DNA of 64,000 nucleotides from Erwinia oleae (GCF_000770305.1 NZ_JNVB01000003.1:62001-126000); one strand, 5' to 3'; positions 10,534-20,141 are shown, numbered from the stretch's first letter. The notes: a model not told the origin generated them from the letters alone. A program made the numbers and translations.

Positions 10534-11199
10534 CTACTCGCTGTCGGCAGCTTTCTTACGCTTCACCAGCAGCATAATGCTGCCGATCAGGCCAATGCAG
10601 AGCAGCGCCAGCGGCAGAATCATCAGGATCGCCATCACCTGATCCTCATGCCTTTTAATAAAAGGAACCTGACTTATCGCATAGCCTGCGGAGATCAGAA
10701 TACCGACCCACAGCAGGCCGCTCAGCCAGTTGAAAAGCTGAAAGCGCGCGTTTTTCAGGCCGGAAATGCCCGCCATCGTGGGTAAAATGGTGCGCACAAA
10801 GGCCAGAAAACGACCAATCAGCAGCGCCATCAGGCCGTGGCGGTGAAAGAGCGACCAGGCGCGCTGGTGATATTGCGCGGGCAGATGCATCAGCCAGCCT
10901 TTCACCAGCCGTGTGTTTCCCAGCCACTTTCCCTGAAGATAGCTGAGCCAGCAGCCCAGGCTGGCGGCCAGGGTGAGGATCAGCAGCGTCGGCACAAAAC
11001 CCATCACGCCTTTTGCAATCATCGCGCCTGCCAGCAGCAACAGGCTGTCGCCGGGCAAAAAGGAGGCGGGTAGCAGGCCGTTTTCCAGCAGCAGGGTGAC
11101 AAACATTATTCCGTAGACGATCCAAATCACATCCGGATTGGCGAGCGCGGCGAAATCCTGATGCCACAGCGCCTGCACAATCTCATGTAGTACACCCAT
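10534..11199 (-). CDS. yghB: DedA-family inner-membrane protein YghB
   Basis: A 221-residue polytopic protein (219 in E. coli). It carries the DedA signatures [21 protein letters not shown] and [20 protein letters not shown], with the conserved acidic and arginine residues needed for function. DedA proteins help maintain membrane potential, cell division and drug tolerance, and act in lipid-carrier recycling. It lies between yqhC and metC, as in E. coli, and has four to five hydrophobic segments with a basic C-terminal tail. Confidence 0.95.
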   Translation of the reverse strand: MGVLHEIVQALWHQDFAALANPDVIWIVYGIMFVTLLLENGLLPASFLPGDSLLLLAGAMIAKGVMGFVPTLLILTLAASLGCWLSYLQGKWLGNTRLVKGWLMHLPAQYHQRAWSLFHRHGLMALLIGRFLAFVRTILPTMAGISGLKNARFQLFNWLSGLLWVGILISAGYAISQVPFIKRHEDQVMAILMILPLALLCIGLIGSIMLLVKRKKAADSE

Positions 11200-11293
11200 T
11201 TCATATCCCGTTTGCCGCGTTGAGATAACAATTGTACCTGCAAACTCTCATTTATACCTTGATCAAGGGCGCTGACCGGGCAATGCGGCGCGT

Positions 11294-12493
11294 TTATTTC
11301 TCCATTTTTGTGAGGCGGGCAAAGCCCTCGGCCAGATCGGCGATCAGATCCTCAACGTTTTCCAGGCCGATATGCAGCCTGACCAGCGTGCCGCTGAAAT
11401 CCACGCCGCCGGTCGGGCGGATCGCCGCCAGCTCTTCCGGCTGATTCGCGAGGATCAGCGACTCAAAGCCGCCCCATGAGTAGGCCATGCTGAAATGTTC
11501 AAAATGGTCGAGATAGTCGGCCAGTTGGCGATCGTCGAGGCGCGCCTTCAGGACGAAGGAGAACAGGCCGCTGCTGCCGGTAAAGTCGCGCTGCCAGACC
11601 GCATGGCCTTTACTCTGCGGCAGTGCCGGATGATTAACGGCGGCGACTTCCGGGCGCGCGATAAGCCAGGTCGCCACGCGCAGCGCGCTCTCTTCATGCT
11701 GACGCAGCCGTACCGCCAGCGTTCGCAAACCCCGGCTCGCCATATAGGCGGTATCCGCATCCACCATCTGTCCCATCAGATAGGAGTTTTCCCGCAGCTG
11801 CGCCCAGCAGCGCTGATTAGCAACGGCGGTGCCGATCATCGCATCCGAATGACCAATCAGATACTTGGTGCCGGCCTGAATAGAGATGTCCACGCCGAAA
11901 TCAAGCGCGCGAAACAGAATGCCCGCCGCCCAGGTATTATCGATCATAATCACCGCCTCGGGCGCCCGACGACGAACGGCAGCCACAATCGCCGGCACGT
12001 CCTGCACCTCCATGGTGATTGAAGCGGGCGACTCCAGAAACACCACGCGCGTGTTGGGCTGCACCAGATCGGCAATCGCGTCGCCCATAGTATGATCGTA
12101 CCAGGTGGTGGTGACGTTCATTTTACTGAGGATTTTGGTGCAGAAGTCCTGGGTGGGTTCATAAACAGAACCGGCTATCAGTACGTTATCGCCTGCGGAA
12201 ACAAAAGAAAGAATGGCGTTTGCCACCGCCGCCGCGCCGCAGGGATAGAGCGCGCAGCCCGCGCCGCCTTCCAGTTCGGTCATGGCGTCCTGAAGCGAAA
12301 AGTGGGTCAGCGTCCCGCGACGACCGTAAAACAGTTCGCCGTCAGCACGGCCGGCGGTGGCGCGTTTTTTGTCCGCCACGCTGTTAAAAACCAGTGAAGA
12401 CGCGCGCTGAATAACGCTGTTAACGGCGCCCTGGGTGAAGCGTTTGCTGCGTCCGGCGGCAATCAGCGCCGTTTCAATTTTTTTACGGGTCAT
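11294..12493 (-). CDS. metC: Cystathionine beta-lyase
   Basis: A PLP enzyme that cleaves cystathionine to homocysteine, pyruvate and ammonia. From the ATG at 12493 the protein is 399 residues (395 in E. coli), and the Schiff-base lysine is Lys210 ([16 protein letters not shown]), the E. coli number. The frame is open to a TTG at 12523, but the added ten residues have no counterpart. [16 protein letters not shown] and [16 protein letters not shown] are typical. It diverges from exbB, the conserved enteric arrangement. Confidence 0.97.
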   Translation of the reverse strand: MTRKKIETALIAAGRSKRFTQGAVNSVIQRASSLVFNSVADKKRATAGRADGELFYGRRGTLTHFSLQDAMTELEGGAGCALYPCGAAAVANAILSFVSAGDNVLIAGSVYEPTQDFCTKILSKMNVTTTWYDHTMGDAIADLVQPNTRVVFLESPASITMEVQDVPAIVAAVRRRAPEAVIMIDNTWAAGILFRALDFGVDISIQAGTKYLIGHSDAMIGTAVANQRCWAQLRENSYLMGQMVDADTAYMASRGLRTLAVRLRQHEESALRVATWLIARPEVAAVNHPALPQSKGHAVWQRDFTGSSGLFSFVLKARLDDRQLADYLDHFEHFSMAYSWGGFESLILANQPEELAAIRPTGGVDFSGTLVRLHIGLENVEDLIADLAEGFARLTKMEK

Positions 12494-12656
12494 CAGATCT
12501 GCTCTGTTTGTGGAAATCGTCAATGGCTTAACGTTACCACGCCGGGCGTCGGCGTGAAATTCAGCATCCCGTTAAGTGAGGAAGTTTCAGCAAACAGCGC
12601 CTGTAAATGCGGTGGAACAAAAAAGTCGCTAAAAAAACGCCAGCGAAGCGGTAAAT

Positions 12657-12675
12657 AGTAATGATAACCACTATC
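12657..12675. promoter_or_regulatory. Fur box upstream of exbBD
   Basis: This site matches the 19-base Fur consensus GATAATGATAATCATTATC at 15 of 19 positions (core AATGATAACCACTATC). It lies 73 bases before the exbB start in the metC-exbB divergent spacer, which fits iron repression of the TonB energiser genes. Confidence 0.85.
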
Positions 12676-12747
12676 AATTCCCCGCTTTTTTGGTATGATC
12701 CGCACTGGTTTTTTTTGCTTATGTTTGAATGAGCCTGGGGAGATAGC

Positions 12748-13473
12748 GTGACGAACAATTTGATGCAGACGGATCTCTCCGTCTGGGGCATGTATCAGCA
12801 TGCGGACATCGTGGTTAAAGTAGTAATGATTGGCCTGCTGCTGGCGTCGGTCGTTACCTGGGCGATTTTCTTCAGTAAAAGCGTGGAACTCGGTTCGGCC
12901 AAACGTCGCCTGAAGCGCGAACAGCAGGCGCTGGCAAATGCGCGCTCGCTGAATGAAGCATCAGCCACCAGCGCCAGCTTTCATGCTAACAGCCTGACCA
13001 GCCGCCTGTTAAAAGAAGCGGAAGATGAGCTGATGCTATCTGCCGGTTCAGATGACAACGATGGCATTAAAGAACGTACCGCTTTCCGTCTGGAGCGCCG
13101 CGTGGCCTTCTTCAGCCGCCATGCGGGGCGCGGTAACGGTTTTCTCGCCACGATTGGCGCAATCGCGCCGTTTGTCGGCCTGTTCGGCACCGTTTGGGGC
13201 ATTATGAACAGCTTTATCGGCATTGCGCAGACGCAAACCACTAACCTCGCCGTGGTCGCGCCCGGTATTGCGGAAGCGCTGCTGGCGACGGCAATCGGCC
13301 TGATTGCGGCGATCCCTGCCGTGGTGATCTATAACGTCTTTGCCCGCACGATTGCCAGTTACAAAGCGTCCATGGGCGACATTGCCGCGCAGATTATGCT
13401 GTTGCAAAGCCGCGATCTCGATCTTGCCGCCAGCGGCAGCCCGCGCACAACGCAGAAACTGCGGGTGGGCTGA
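12748..13473 (+). CDS. exbB: TonB-system proton channel subunit ExbB
   Basis: A 241-residue MotA/TolQ/ExbB-family inner-membrane protein with three transmembrane segments (residues about 20-42, 125-150 and 170-195). The pore segment reads GAIAPFVGLFGTVWGIMNSFIGIAQTQ over two conserved blocks. The GTG start has a GGGGAG ribosome site. With ExbD it uses the proton gradient to energise TonB-dependent outer-membrane uptake. exbD follows after 5 bases. Confidence 0.97.
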   Translation: MTNNLMQTDLSVWGMYQHADIVVKVVMIGLLLASVVTWAIFFSKSVELGSAKRRLKREQQALANARSLNEASATSASFHANSLTSRLLKEAEDELMLSAGSDDNDGIKERTAFRLERRVAFFSRHAGRGNGFLATIGAIAPFVGLFGTVWGIMNSFIGIAQTQTTNLAVVAPGIAEALLATAIGLIAAIPAVVIYNVFARTIASYKASMGDIAAQIMLLQSRDLDLAASGSPRTTQKLRVG

Positions 13474-13478
13474 GCATC

Positions 13479-13901
13479 ATGGCCATGCGATTAAACGAAG
13501 ATCTCGACAATAACGGCGAAATGCATGAAATCAACGTGACGCCGTTTATCGACGTGATGCTGGTATTGCTGATTATCTTTATGGTCGCCGCACCGCTTGC
13601 CACCGTTGACGTGCGCGTTAACCTTCCGGCTTCCACCAGCACGCCGCAGCCGCGTCCTGAAAAACCGATCTACCTCTCCATCAAGGCCGATAAGCAACTC
13701 TATATCGGCAACGATGCGGTCACCGGGGAAACGATGATCAACGCGCTGAACGCCCAGACGGAAGGAAATAAAGAAACCACCATTTTCTTCCAGGCGGATA
13801 AGTCGGTGGATTATGAAACGCTGATGACCGTCATGGACAAGCTGCGTCAGGCTGGCTATCTGAAGATAGGCCTGATGGGTATGGAAACCGTCGCCAGATA
13901 A
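13479..13901 (+). CDS. exbD: TonB-system accessory protein ExbD
   Basis: A 140-residue protein (141 in E. coli) with one transmembrane helix (residues about 23-43) carrying the essential proton-path aspartate Asp25 (NVTPFIDVMLVLL), and a periplasmic domain ending KIGLMGMETVA. It forms the ExbB5-ExbD2 motor and is clearly co-transcribed with exbB. Confidence 0.97.
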   Translation: MAMRLNEDLDNNGEMHEINVTPFIDVMLVLLIIFMVAAPLATVDVRVNLPASTSTPQPRPEKPIYLSIKADKQLYIGNDAVTGETMINALNAQTEGNKETTIFFQADKSVDYETLMTVMDKLRQAGYLKIGLMGMETVAR

Positions 13902-13923
13902 CCTCTCTTTCCCACGCTTCCTG

Positions 13924-13948
13924 TGCCGGTCAACTGACCGGCATTTTT
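13924..13948 (+). terminator. Terminator of exbBD
   Basis: GCCGGTC and GACCGGC arms (13925-13931, 13936-13942) with a 4-nt loop, then a T-run broken by a single A. Confidence 0.85.
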
Positions 13949-13982
13949 ATGCCCTCTGCTCCTGAAAAGCTGCCTTGCCAAT

Positions 13983-13997
13983 TGTTACGATATAACA
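13983..13997. promoter_or_regulatory. Zur box upstream of zinT
   Basis: TGTTACGATATAACA matches the enterobacterial Zur core TGTTATAATATAACA at 13 of 15 positions. It lies 51 bases before the zinT start, consistent with zinc repression. Confidence 0.75.
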
Positions 13998-14048
13998 TAA
14001 CATTTTATCGTTTTTTTCCGGCAACTGTTTTCATATTAAGGAGCAACA

Positions 14049-14690
14049 ATGACACACCTCAACAAGGCCGCCTTGCTTATTGCGCTCGCTTCCACGAGTT
14101 TCTCCGGCGCCGCGCTGGCACACTCGCACGATCATCATCACAGCCACAACAGCACGATACAGCAGGGCACATTCAGCGATGCTGACGTGCATGACAGGGC
14201 GCTGACCGACTGGCAGGGAAGCTGGCAATCCATCTATCCCTTCCTGAAAGACGGTAGCCTGGATGCGGTATTCCGCCACAAAGCGGAGCACGACCCGCAA
14301 AAAAGCGCCGGGGCGTACAAAGCGTATTACGATAAAGGCTACGCCAGCGATGTTACCGGCCTGAAAATTACCGCAGACAGCATGACCTTTGAGCGCGGCG
14401 TAAAAGCCGTAACGGGCAGGTACGACTACAGCGGATATAAAATCCTCACCTATCCCTCCGGCAAAAAAGGCGTGCGCTATTTGTTTACGCGCAGCGGCGG
14501 CGACGCGCAGGCACCGAGGTTTGTGCAGTTCAGCGATCATGAAATCGGCCCAAACCACGCGGCGCACTTTCATCTCTTCTTTGGCGACAGCAGCCATGAG
14601 CAGCTTGAGAAAGAGCTGGTCAACTGGCCGACGTTCTTCCCGGCAGGCATGACCGGCGCTGACGTTGCCGGCGATCTGATGCACGAATAA
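14049..14690 (+). CDS. zinT: Periplasmic zinc-binding protein ZinT
   Basis: A 213-residue exported protein (signal cleavage near residue 24). The mature N-terminus is the His-rich HSHDHHHSH loop that precedes the lipocalin-like ZinT domain. Matching landmarks are LTDWQGSWQSIYPFLKDG, GYKILTYPSGKKGVRYLF, FVQFSDHEIGP and the metal site HAAHFHLFFG. ZinT captures periplasmic zinc and passes it to ZnuABC under starvation. An AAGGAG ribosome site precedes the ATG. The gene stands alone behind a Zur box. Confidence 0.95.
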   Translation: MTHLNKAALLIALASTSFSGAALAHSHDHHHSHNSTIQQGTFSDADVHDRALTDWQGSWQSIYPFLKDGSLDAVFRHKAEHDPQKSAGAYKAYYDKGYASDVTGLKITADSMTFERGVKAVTGRYDYSGYKILTYPSGKKGVRYLFTRSGGDAQAPRFVQFSDHEIGPNHAAHFHLFFGDSSHEQLEKELVNWPTFFPAGMTGADVAGDLMHE

Positions 14691-14701
14691 ATGCAGTCGA
14701 A

Positions 14702-14724
14702 GGGCGTGCCCGGTGCGCCCTTTT
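14702..14724 (+). terminator. Probable terminator of zinT
   Basis: GGGCG and CGCCC arms are followed by TTTT just after the zinT stop. The 5-bp stem is short but GC-only. Confidence 0.55.
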
Positions 14725-14780
14725 CATGAATTTAATCAGCCTTTTGCAACGCAGATCGCATTTTTTTCACGCCCCCGGAA

Positions 14781-14807
14781 TAAAGTCACGCACGCTTTAG
14801 CCGATAT
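14781..14807 (+). promoter_or_regulatory. Canonical flagellar sigma-28 (FliA) promoter
   Basis: TAAAGTCA, an 11-base spacer, then GCCGATAT. This matches the FliA consensus TAAAGTTT-N11-GCCGATAA at 6 of 8 and 7 of 8 positions with the exact spacing. It lies 79 bases before the MHYT-GGDEF-EAL gene and would place that gene in the primary flagellar regulon. Confidence 0.75.
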
Positions 14808-14885
14808 TATCAGCACCATTCCTGGCTTCGCTGGTCAGTTCACCCGTGACGACTGTGCAACAGCGCCGCCCCCTGAGATACGTCA

Positions 14886-17009
14886 ATGCTGATGAGTTCT
14901 TACCATCCCCTGCTGGTGACCGTTTCAGTTTTTGTTGCTTTTCTGGCGTCGTACACGGCGCTGGACATGGCAGGCAGAGCAGCCATTTCATCGCGTGATG
15001 CGGCCCGTGCGTGGCTGATTGGCGGCGGCGTGGCGCTGGGCATCGGCATCTGGGCGATGCACTTTATCGGCATGCTGGCGATGAGCCTTGAAATGGTGAT
15101 GAGCTACGATCCTGTTCTCACCGTGATGTCGATGGCGGTGGCCATTGCCGCCTCGACGGGCGCGCTGTGGTTTGTCTGCCATGATGTTCTGCCACCGGGG
15201 CGTCTGATTCTCGCCGCGCTGGTTCTCGGCTCCGGGGCCATCGCAATGCACTATATCGGCATGGCGGCGCTGATATTTGAACCGGGTATTATCTGGGACG
15301 GGCGGTGGATAGCGTTATCGGTCGGAATTGCGCTGCTGGCGTCATTTATTGCGCTAGGGCTGGCCTTCAGGCTACGTCGCGGCGGGGCACGTATCGCCCT
15401 GCTGCGCGCTGGCGCGGCGACGGTGATGGGCATGGCGATCGCCGGTATGCACTATACGGGCATGGCCGCCGCCCATTTTCCGATGAGCAGCCACGCCAGT
15501 GAAACGGGCGTTGACAGCAACTGGCTGGCGGTGCTGGTTACCGTGGTGACGCTCTCCATTCTGGGGATCACGCTGCTGGTGTCGACGATGGATGCGCGCC
15601 TGCAAAAACGGGCGGTTTTACTCACCTCTTCGCTGGTTGAAGCCAACCGCGAGCTGGCGCAGCTGGCCCTGCATGACAATTTAACCCGTCTGCCGAACCG
15701 CATCCTGCTGGAGGATCGCCTGGAGCAGGCGATGAATAAAGCGGTACGTGAATCCACCTCTTTTGCGCTGATGTTTATGGATCTGGATGGCTTTAAAGCG
15801 GTCAACGACGCTTTTGGTCATCACGTGGGCGATACCCTGCTGGTGGCGGTTGCCGACCGCATGAAGACATTGTTAAAGGAGTATCACACGCTGGCGCGCC
15901 TGGGAGGCGATGAGTTTGTGCTGCTGCTGGAGGGTGACGAACCGAACGATGCAGCGGCGCTGGCCGACAAGCTGGTGAATGCCGTTGATGCGCCTTTCTG
16001 GCTATCCCGCTATGAGCTGTCGGTTTCGCTCAGTATCGGCATTGCCGTCTTTCCCGGCGACGGCAACAGCGAGCGTGAGCTGATGTTCAACGCCGACACG
16101 GCGATGTATCACACCAAAAACAGCGGCCGCAACGGCTACAGTTTCTTTCAGCCTTCGATGAATGAACAGGCGCAGAATCAGCTTCAGCTTACCCGCGATC
16201 TGTTCGTGGCGCTGGAACGCAATGAGTTTTGCCTGGTCTGGCAACCGATCTTCAGCGTCCCGCAGGGCGCGGTGCAGGGCTTTGAGGCGCTGCTGCGCTG
16301 GCAGCATCCGCAGCACGGATTGCTGACGCCGGATCGCTTCCTGCCGCTGGCGGAAAAGGCGGGGCTGGGCGTTCCCCTTACCCGCTGGATAATCAATCAC
16401 GCCTGCCGACAGCTGCGCGCATGGCACCTTCAGGCCGATCCGCAATGGTCGATTACGCTCAATCTTTCCGCCATGCAGTTTGTGCTGCCGGAGCTGGCTG
16501 AAACCGTTTCTGACGCGCTGGCGACGCATCATATTCCTCCGGCCCGCCTGACGCTGGAGGTGACGGAGGCGATTGCGATGCGCAATCCGGACGAAAGCGA
16601 GCAGATGCTGAAACGGCTGACTGCGCTGGGCATACGTGTTGGCCTCGATGATTTTGGCACCGGCTACTCCAGCCTTTTCCATCTGCATCGTCTCCCGTTC
16701 AGCCAGCTAAAAATTGACCGCAGGCTGGTCAGCGAACTGGATGGTTCCGGCCAGGAATCGACGGTGATCGCGGCTATTGTGGCGCTGGCACGCGCGTTAA
16801 AACTGCCGGTAGTGGCAAAAGGCGTTGAGACGCCGCAACAGCAGCGTCTGCTGAGTGAGTCCGGCTGCAATGCGCTTCAGGGCTTCCTGTTTGGCGAGCC
16901 TTTACCCGGCAGCGCCATCGCCGGGCGATACCACCATGCAGAGAATGAAGAGAAGCAACCGCTGCCGATGCTGAAAAACATTCCTGATGTCATGCCGCAT
17001 CGTGCGTAA
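14886..17009 (+). CDS. MHYT-GGDEF-EAL cyclic-di-GMP protein with altered EAL site
   Basis: A 707-residue inner-membrane protein. Seven hydrophobic segments carry three MHYT motifs (MHFIG, MHYIG, MHYTG within residues 58-195), a putative gas or copper sensor. The cyclase motif is intact GGDEF at 340-344. The inhibitory RxxD site is absent (KEYH instead). The EAL domain keeps E467-A-L, the Asn of NLSA, VTEA, DDFGTGYSSL, KID and the QG glutamine. The catalytic glutamate of AEGVET, however, is lysine (VAKGVET, Lys645, codon AAA). I infer an active diguanylate cyclase with weak or absent phosphodiesterase activity. A FliA promoter lies upstream. Confidence 0.9.
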   Translation: MLMSSYHPLLVTVSVFVAFLASYTALDMAGRAAISSRDAARAWLIGGGVALGIGIWAMHFIGMLAMSLEMVMSYDPVLTVMSMAVAIAASTGALWFVCHDVLPPGRLILAALVLGSGAIAMHYIGMAALIFEPGIIWDGRWIALSVGIALLASFIALGLAFRLRRGGARIALLRAGAATVMGMAIAGMHYTGMAAAHFPMSSHASETGVDSNWLAVLVTVVTLSILGITLLVSTMDARLQKRAVLLTSSLVEANRELAQLALHDNLTRLPNRILLEDRLEQAMNKAVRESTSFALMFMDLDGFKAVNDAFGHHVGDTLLVAVADRMKTLLKEYHTLARLGGDEFVLLLEGDEPNDAAALADKLVNAVDAPFWLSRYELSVSLSIGIAVFPGDGNSERELMFNADTAMYHTKNSGRNGYSFFQPSMNEQAQNQLQLTRDLFVALERNEFCLVWQPIFSVPQGAVQGFEALLRWQHPQHGLLTPDRFLPLAEKAGLGVPLTRWIINHACRQLRAWHLQADPQWSITLNLSAMQFVLPELAETVSDALATHHIPPARLTLEVTEAIAMRNPDESEQMLKRLTALGIRVGLDDFGTGYSSLFHLHRLPFSQLKIDRRLVSELDGSGQESTVIAAIVALARALKLPVVAKGVETPQQQRLLSESGCNALQGFLFGEPLPGSAIAGRYHHAENEEKQPLPMLKNIPDVMPHRA

Positions 17010-17065
17010 TGGTGTTCCCGCACCTATAATAGTTTTTAAATTTCTCAAACTGACATGTAACAGTT

Positions 17066-18478
17066 TTGGCAAAATATCAACAGCTCATAGCAACGATCCA
17101 ACAGCAAATTGCGGCGGAGATCTGGCTGCCCGGTGAGAAGCTTCCTTCATTGCGTGAACAGGTGACGCTCAGCGGCATGAGCCTGATGACGGTGATGCAT
17201 GCCTATCAGGTGCTGGAGAGTCAGGGCTGGATCCAGTCCCGGCCGCAGTCCGGCTATTTTGTTGCTCCCCGTGCCGAATTCCTGACGCAACCCGCCAGCC
17301 ACCAGAAGGTGCAACTGGCGGAGTCCGTGGATATCAACGCGTTTATATTTGAAGTGCTCAACGCCTGCCGCGATCCTGCCATTCTGCCGTTTGGCTCGGC
17401 CTTTCCCGATCCCGAACTCTTCCCGCAGCGGCAGCTGATGCGTTCACTGAACGCCGTTTCGCACTCGCTGACGCCCATGGATGCACTGAACAATCTGCCG
17501 CCCGGTAATGAATCGCTGCGCAAAACGCTGGCGCAGCGTTACGCATTGCAGGGCATTCAGGTGTCGCCCGAAGAGATCGTCATTACCAACGGCGCAATGG
17601 AGGCGTTGAATCTGAGCATGCAGGCGGTCACCGAACCCGGCGACTGGGTGGTCATTGAAAATCCCTGTTTCTACGGTGCGCTTCAGGTGATTGAGCGGCT
17701 GAAGCTCAGGGCCGTCGCCATCGCCAGCGATCCGCAGCATGGAATGGATCTGGACGAGCTGGCGAGGGCGCTGGCGCGCTGGCCGATCAAGGCGTGCTGG
17801 ATGATGACCAGTCAGCAAAACCCGCTTGGTTGCACGCTGAGCAGCGAAAAAAAAGCGGCGCTGGTGGCGCTACTGGCGTTGCATCAGGTGACGCTGATTG
17901 AGGATGACGTTTACGGCGAGCTTTACGTGGGCGGAGAGAAACCGCTGCCCGCGAAGGCGTTCGACAGGCACGACACCGTGCTGCACTGCGGCTCTTTTTC
18001 GAAAAATCTGGTGGCGGGATTTCGCGTTGGCTGGGTGGCGGCGGGTCAACACGCCAGAAAAATACAGCATCTGCAACTGATGAGCACCCTGGCCACCAGC
18101 GCGCCGATGCAGCTTGCGCTGGCGAACTACCTCAGCACGCGCAGCTACGACAGCCATCTGCGGCGGCTGCGCCAGACGCTGGCGCAGCGAAAAAACCTGG
18201 CGCGGCAGTCGCTGAAACGCCATCTGCCCGCAGAGGCCAAAATCAACGATTCGCCCGGCGGCTACTTTTTATGGATTGCGTTGCCTAAGCAGGTGAACAC
18301 TACCGAACTTTACTATCGCGCGCTGGCGCACAACATCAGCATTGCGCCCGGTAAGATGTTCTCATCGGGCGATCAGTATCAAAACTACTTCCGCTTCAAT
18401 ACGTCATGGGCGTGGGGAGATGCGCAGGAACTGGCCGTTTCGCTGCTGGGCGAGCTGATCGCTGAGGCGCTGACCTGA
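17066..18478 (+). CDS. ydcR: MocR-type GntR/aminotransferase regulator YdcR
   Basis: A 470-residue protein made of a GntR winged helix (residues 1-68) joined to a fold-type I aminotransferase-like domain. The PLP lysine is Lys313 (CGSFSKNLVAGFRVGWV). It is collinear with E. coli YdcR, including ENLPPGN-like NNLPPGNESLR and VTEPGDWVVIENPCFYGAL. The TTG start is chosen because MAKYQQL aligns with the E. coli N-terminus and no in-frame ATG fits. MocR proteins usually control vitamin B6 or amino-acid genes; the target is unknown here. Confidence 0.88.
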   Translation: MAKYQQLIATIQQQIAAEIWLPGEKLPSLREQVTLSGMSLMTVMHAYQVLESQGWIQSRPQSGYFVAPRAEFLTQPASHQKVQLAESVDINAFIFEVLNACRDPAILPFGSAFPDPELFPQRQLMRSLNAVSHSLTPMDALNNLPPGNESLRKTLAQRYALQGIQVSPEEIVITNGAMEALNLSMQAVTEPGDWVVIENPCFYGALQVIERLKLRAVAIASDPQHGMDLDELARALARWPIKACWMMTSQQNPLGCTLSSEKKAALVALLALHQVTLIEDDVYGELYVGGEKPLPAKAFDRHDTVLHCGSFSKNLVAGFRVGWVAAGQHARKIQHLQLMSTLATSAPMQLALANYLSTRSYDSHLRRLRQTLAQRKNLARQSLKRHLPAEAKINDSPGGYFLWIALPKQVNTTELYYRALAHNISIAPGKMFSSGDQYQNYFRFNTSWAWGDAQELAVSLLGELIAEALT

Positions 18479-18957
18479 ACGCCGGACGCGCGGCGTTGTC
18501 CCCAGGTGAGATGATAAACGTCGTAGAAATCAACTTCGCCCTTCAGCGCCAGCAGTTTTTCGATGCCCTGCTTAACGTGACCCGGCGTTTGCGCGCTGTT
18601 GAGGATCTCCGCGATGGCGCTGTCAGACAGCGCGCGCACGTAGTACCACTCGCCGTTATAGCAGACGCGCAGATCGAGCGTATCAATATCTTCAAAGCGA
18701 TAGCGTGGATTGATGTCCATCAGCATCAGCAGGCTCATCAGCGCCACGAACAGCGTTGCACCCCAGAAGGCAGGCCAGCCGAGAAACTCGGTGGTGAAAA
18801 TCAGCGCCACCGTCAGCGCATAACAGACATACATTGAGATCCACAGGCCGGGATGCTCTTTCAGAAACGTCAGGCTGAGGCGCGGTTTATTATCACGCTG
18901 TTCTTCATGATTCAGCGTGTCAATTTCACGCAGCAGGATCTATTTTATCTCGTTCAC
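18385..18957 (-). pseudogene. ylaC: ylaC-like inner-membrane protein gene with in-frame amber codon
   Basis: A YlaC homologue: from the GTG at 18957 (AGGTG ribosome site 5 bases upstream) the frame reads MNEIK, a TAG stop (18942-18940), then ILLREIDTLN and RDNKPRLSLTFLKEHPGLWISMYV. This aligns codon for codon with the E. coli YlaC N-terminus. Two transmembrane helices and PRYRFEDIDTLDLRVCYNGEWY follow. At the 3' end the expected stop near FYDVYHL is missing; the frame runs on into the antisense of ydcR, overlapping it by 94 bases. Both ends look damaged. An internal-start protein of 149 residues is possible but would lack the N-terminal domain. Confidence 0.7.
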
Positions 18958-19109
18958 TCATTCACCTCATTACGTCAGCGTCATCAGTAAACCACAGCGC
19001 GTCAACTTCTGGCAGACACAGTTATGTTCATTTGAGCTATAACAGTTTCCGGTTACGCAATCCAGGATAGACTTTCTGTTTAACTGTTTCCGAAAACAGG
19101 GCCAGCCAC

Positions 19110-20141
19110 ATGAATATCTTCCGCCTTAAGCGGCATTTGTTGACGTTTTTATTTCTTTTCGCCCTCAGTGCACCGGCGCTGGCGATTGACTGCGCGCGTT
19201 CGGAAACGGTGGTGGAGAACACCATCTGTTCCTCACCGCAGCTGGTATGGATGGACAGCGTGCTCAACGACAACTATCGCAATCAGGTTATGGCCGATCC
19301 GGTTGCCATTAATGGCCGGATGGCGCAATGGCGTAAATCGCGCGACGCCTGCGCCAGTAACGGCTGTCTGCGACGTGCCTACTTTCACGGGCTGAGTGAC
19401 ATTTACAATGCCAGCCGCCCCTTCGACTGGAAGGGCGAATGGTGGAACAGCACCGCCATCAACGGCAGCGGCGGACGCATTATGATCCAGAGCACCGCCG
19501 ACTGGGGCTTCCGGCTGGACGCCACCTTCTGGGGCGGCGCGTTCAAATCCAGCTTTAACGGCGACGTGCGTAAATTTTACGGCATCGGCTTTATGGACAA
19601 AATCGCCTGGGGCGGAAACTGCGCCATTTTGCTGATGCCGCGCCCGGATGGCAAAGTGGAAGTCAGCAGCGATACGCGCAATAGCTGCCGGCTGCTGATG
19701 CCGGGCGGCATCGCGATTGACGGCCTGTACGTCAGGGCGAACAGCGATCCGCGTCCCGCGCCGACCCTGCTGTCGCTGGGCATTCTTCCCGATAAAGAGA
19801 TGGACGATCGCTTTCGCGCGCTGGCGGGCGCGGAGTATGCGGAGTACGTCAGCACCGCCAACAGCGTATTGTACGGGCAGGATATCGACAACTTTGGTGC
19901 GGCGGTGCTTAATCTGTCGGTAAAAGGCATGGCAAACCGCAAATCCGCTATCGTGATGTACACCACCGAAGGGAAAATCTGGGCGATGCGCGTCGCCCCG
20001 GATAAACAAAACAGGCTGAAACTGCACTATTTCACCACGGAAAAAAGCGGCCAGATGCCCAAAACGCTGCTGAGCTGGACGGCGTTCTTTCCGGGCAGTG
20101 AAATGGTCAGCGCACAGGACGCAGGCGGCAAAGCCGGCTGA
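19110..20141 (+). CDS. Secreted LprI-domain protein
   Basis: A 343-residue protein with a signal peptide (cleavage after ALA, near residue 25). The mature N-terminus has the lysozyme-inhibitor LprI/DUF1311 pattern: CARSETVVENTICSSPQL, a spaced W, then RDACASNGCLRRAYF, four cysteines likely in disulfides. The remaining 240 residues, with WKGEWWNSTAINGSGG and DWGFRLDATFWGG, suggest a beta-rich periplasmic domain I cannot name. Lysozyme inhibition is plausible for the N-terminal part only. It stands alone and ends one base before a convergent LysR gene. Confidence 0.7.
   Translation: MNIFRLKRHLLTFLFLFALSAPALAIDCARSETVVENTICSSPQLVWMDSVLNDNYRNQVMADPVAINGRMAQWRKSRDACASNGCLRRAYFHGLSDIYNASRPFDWKGEWWNSTAINGSGGRIMIQSTADWGFRLDATFWGGAFKSSFNGDVRKFYGIGFMDKIAWGGNCAILLMPRPDGKVEVSSDTRNSCRLLMPGGIAIDGLYVRANSDPRPAPTLLSLGILPDKEMDDRFRALAGAEYAEYVSTANSVLYGQDIDNFGAAVLNLSVKGMANRKSAIVMYTTEGKIWAMRVAPDKQNRLKLHYFTTEKSGQMPKTLLSWTAFFPGSEMVSAQDAGGKAG

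Noticed and set aside
12494-12523. TTG-initiated N-terminal extension of metC
   Set aside because: The ten extra residues lack counterparts in MetC, and starting at 12493 restores the standard numbering of the PLP lysine.
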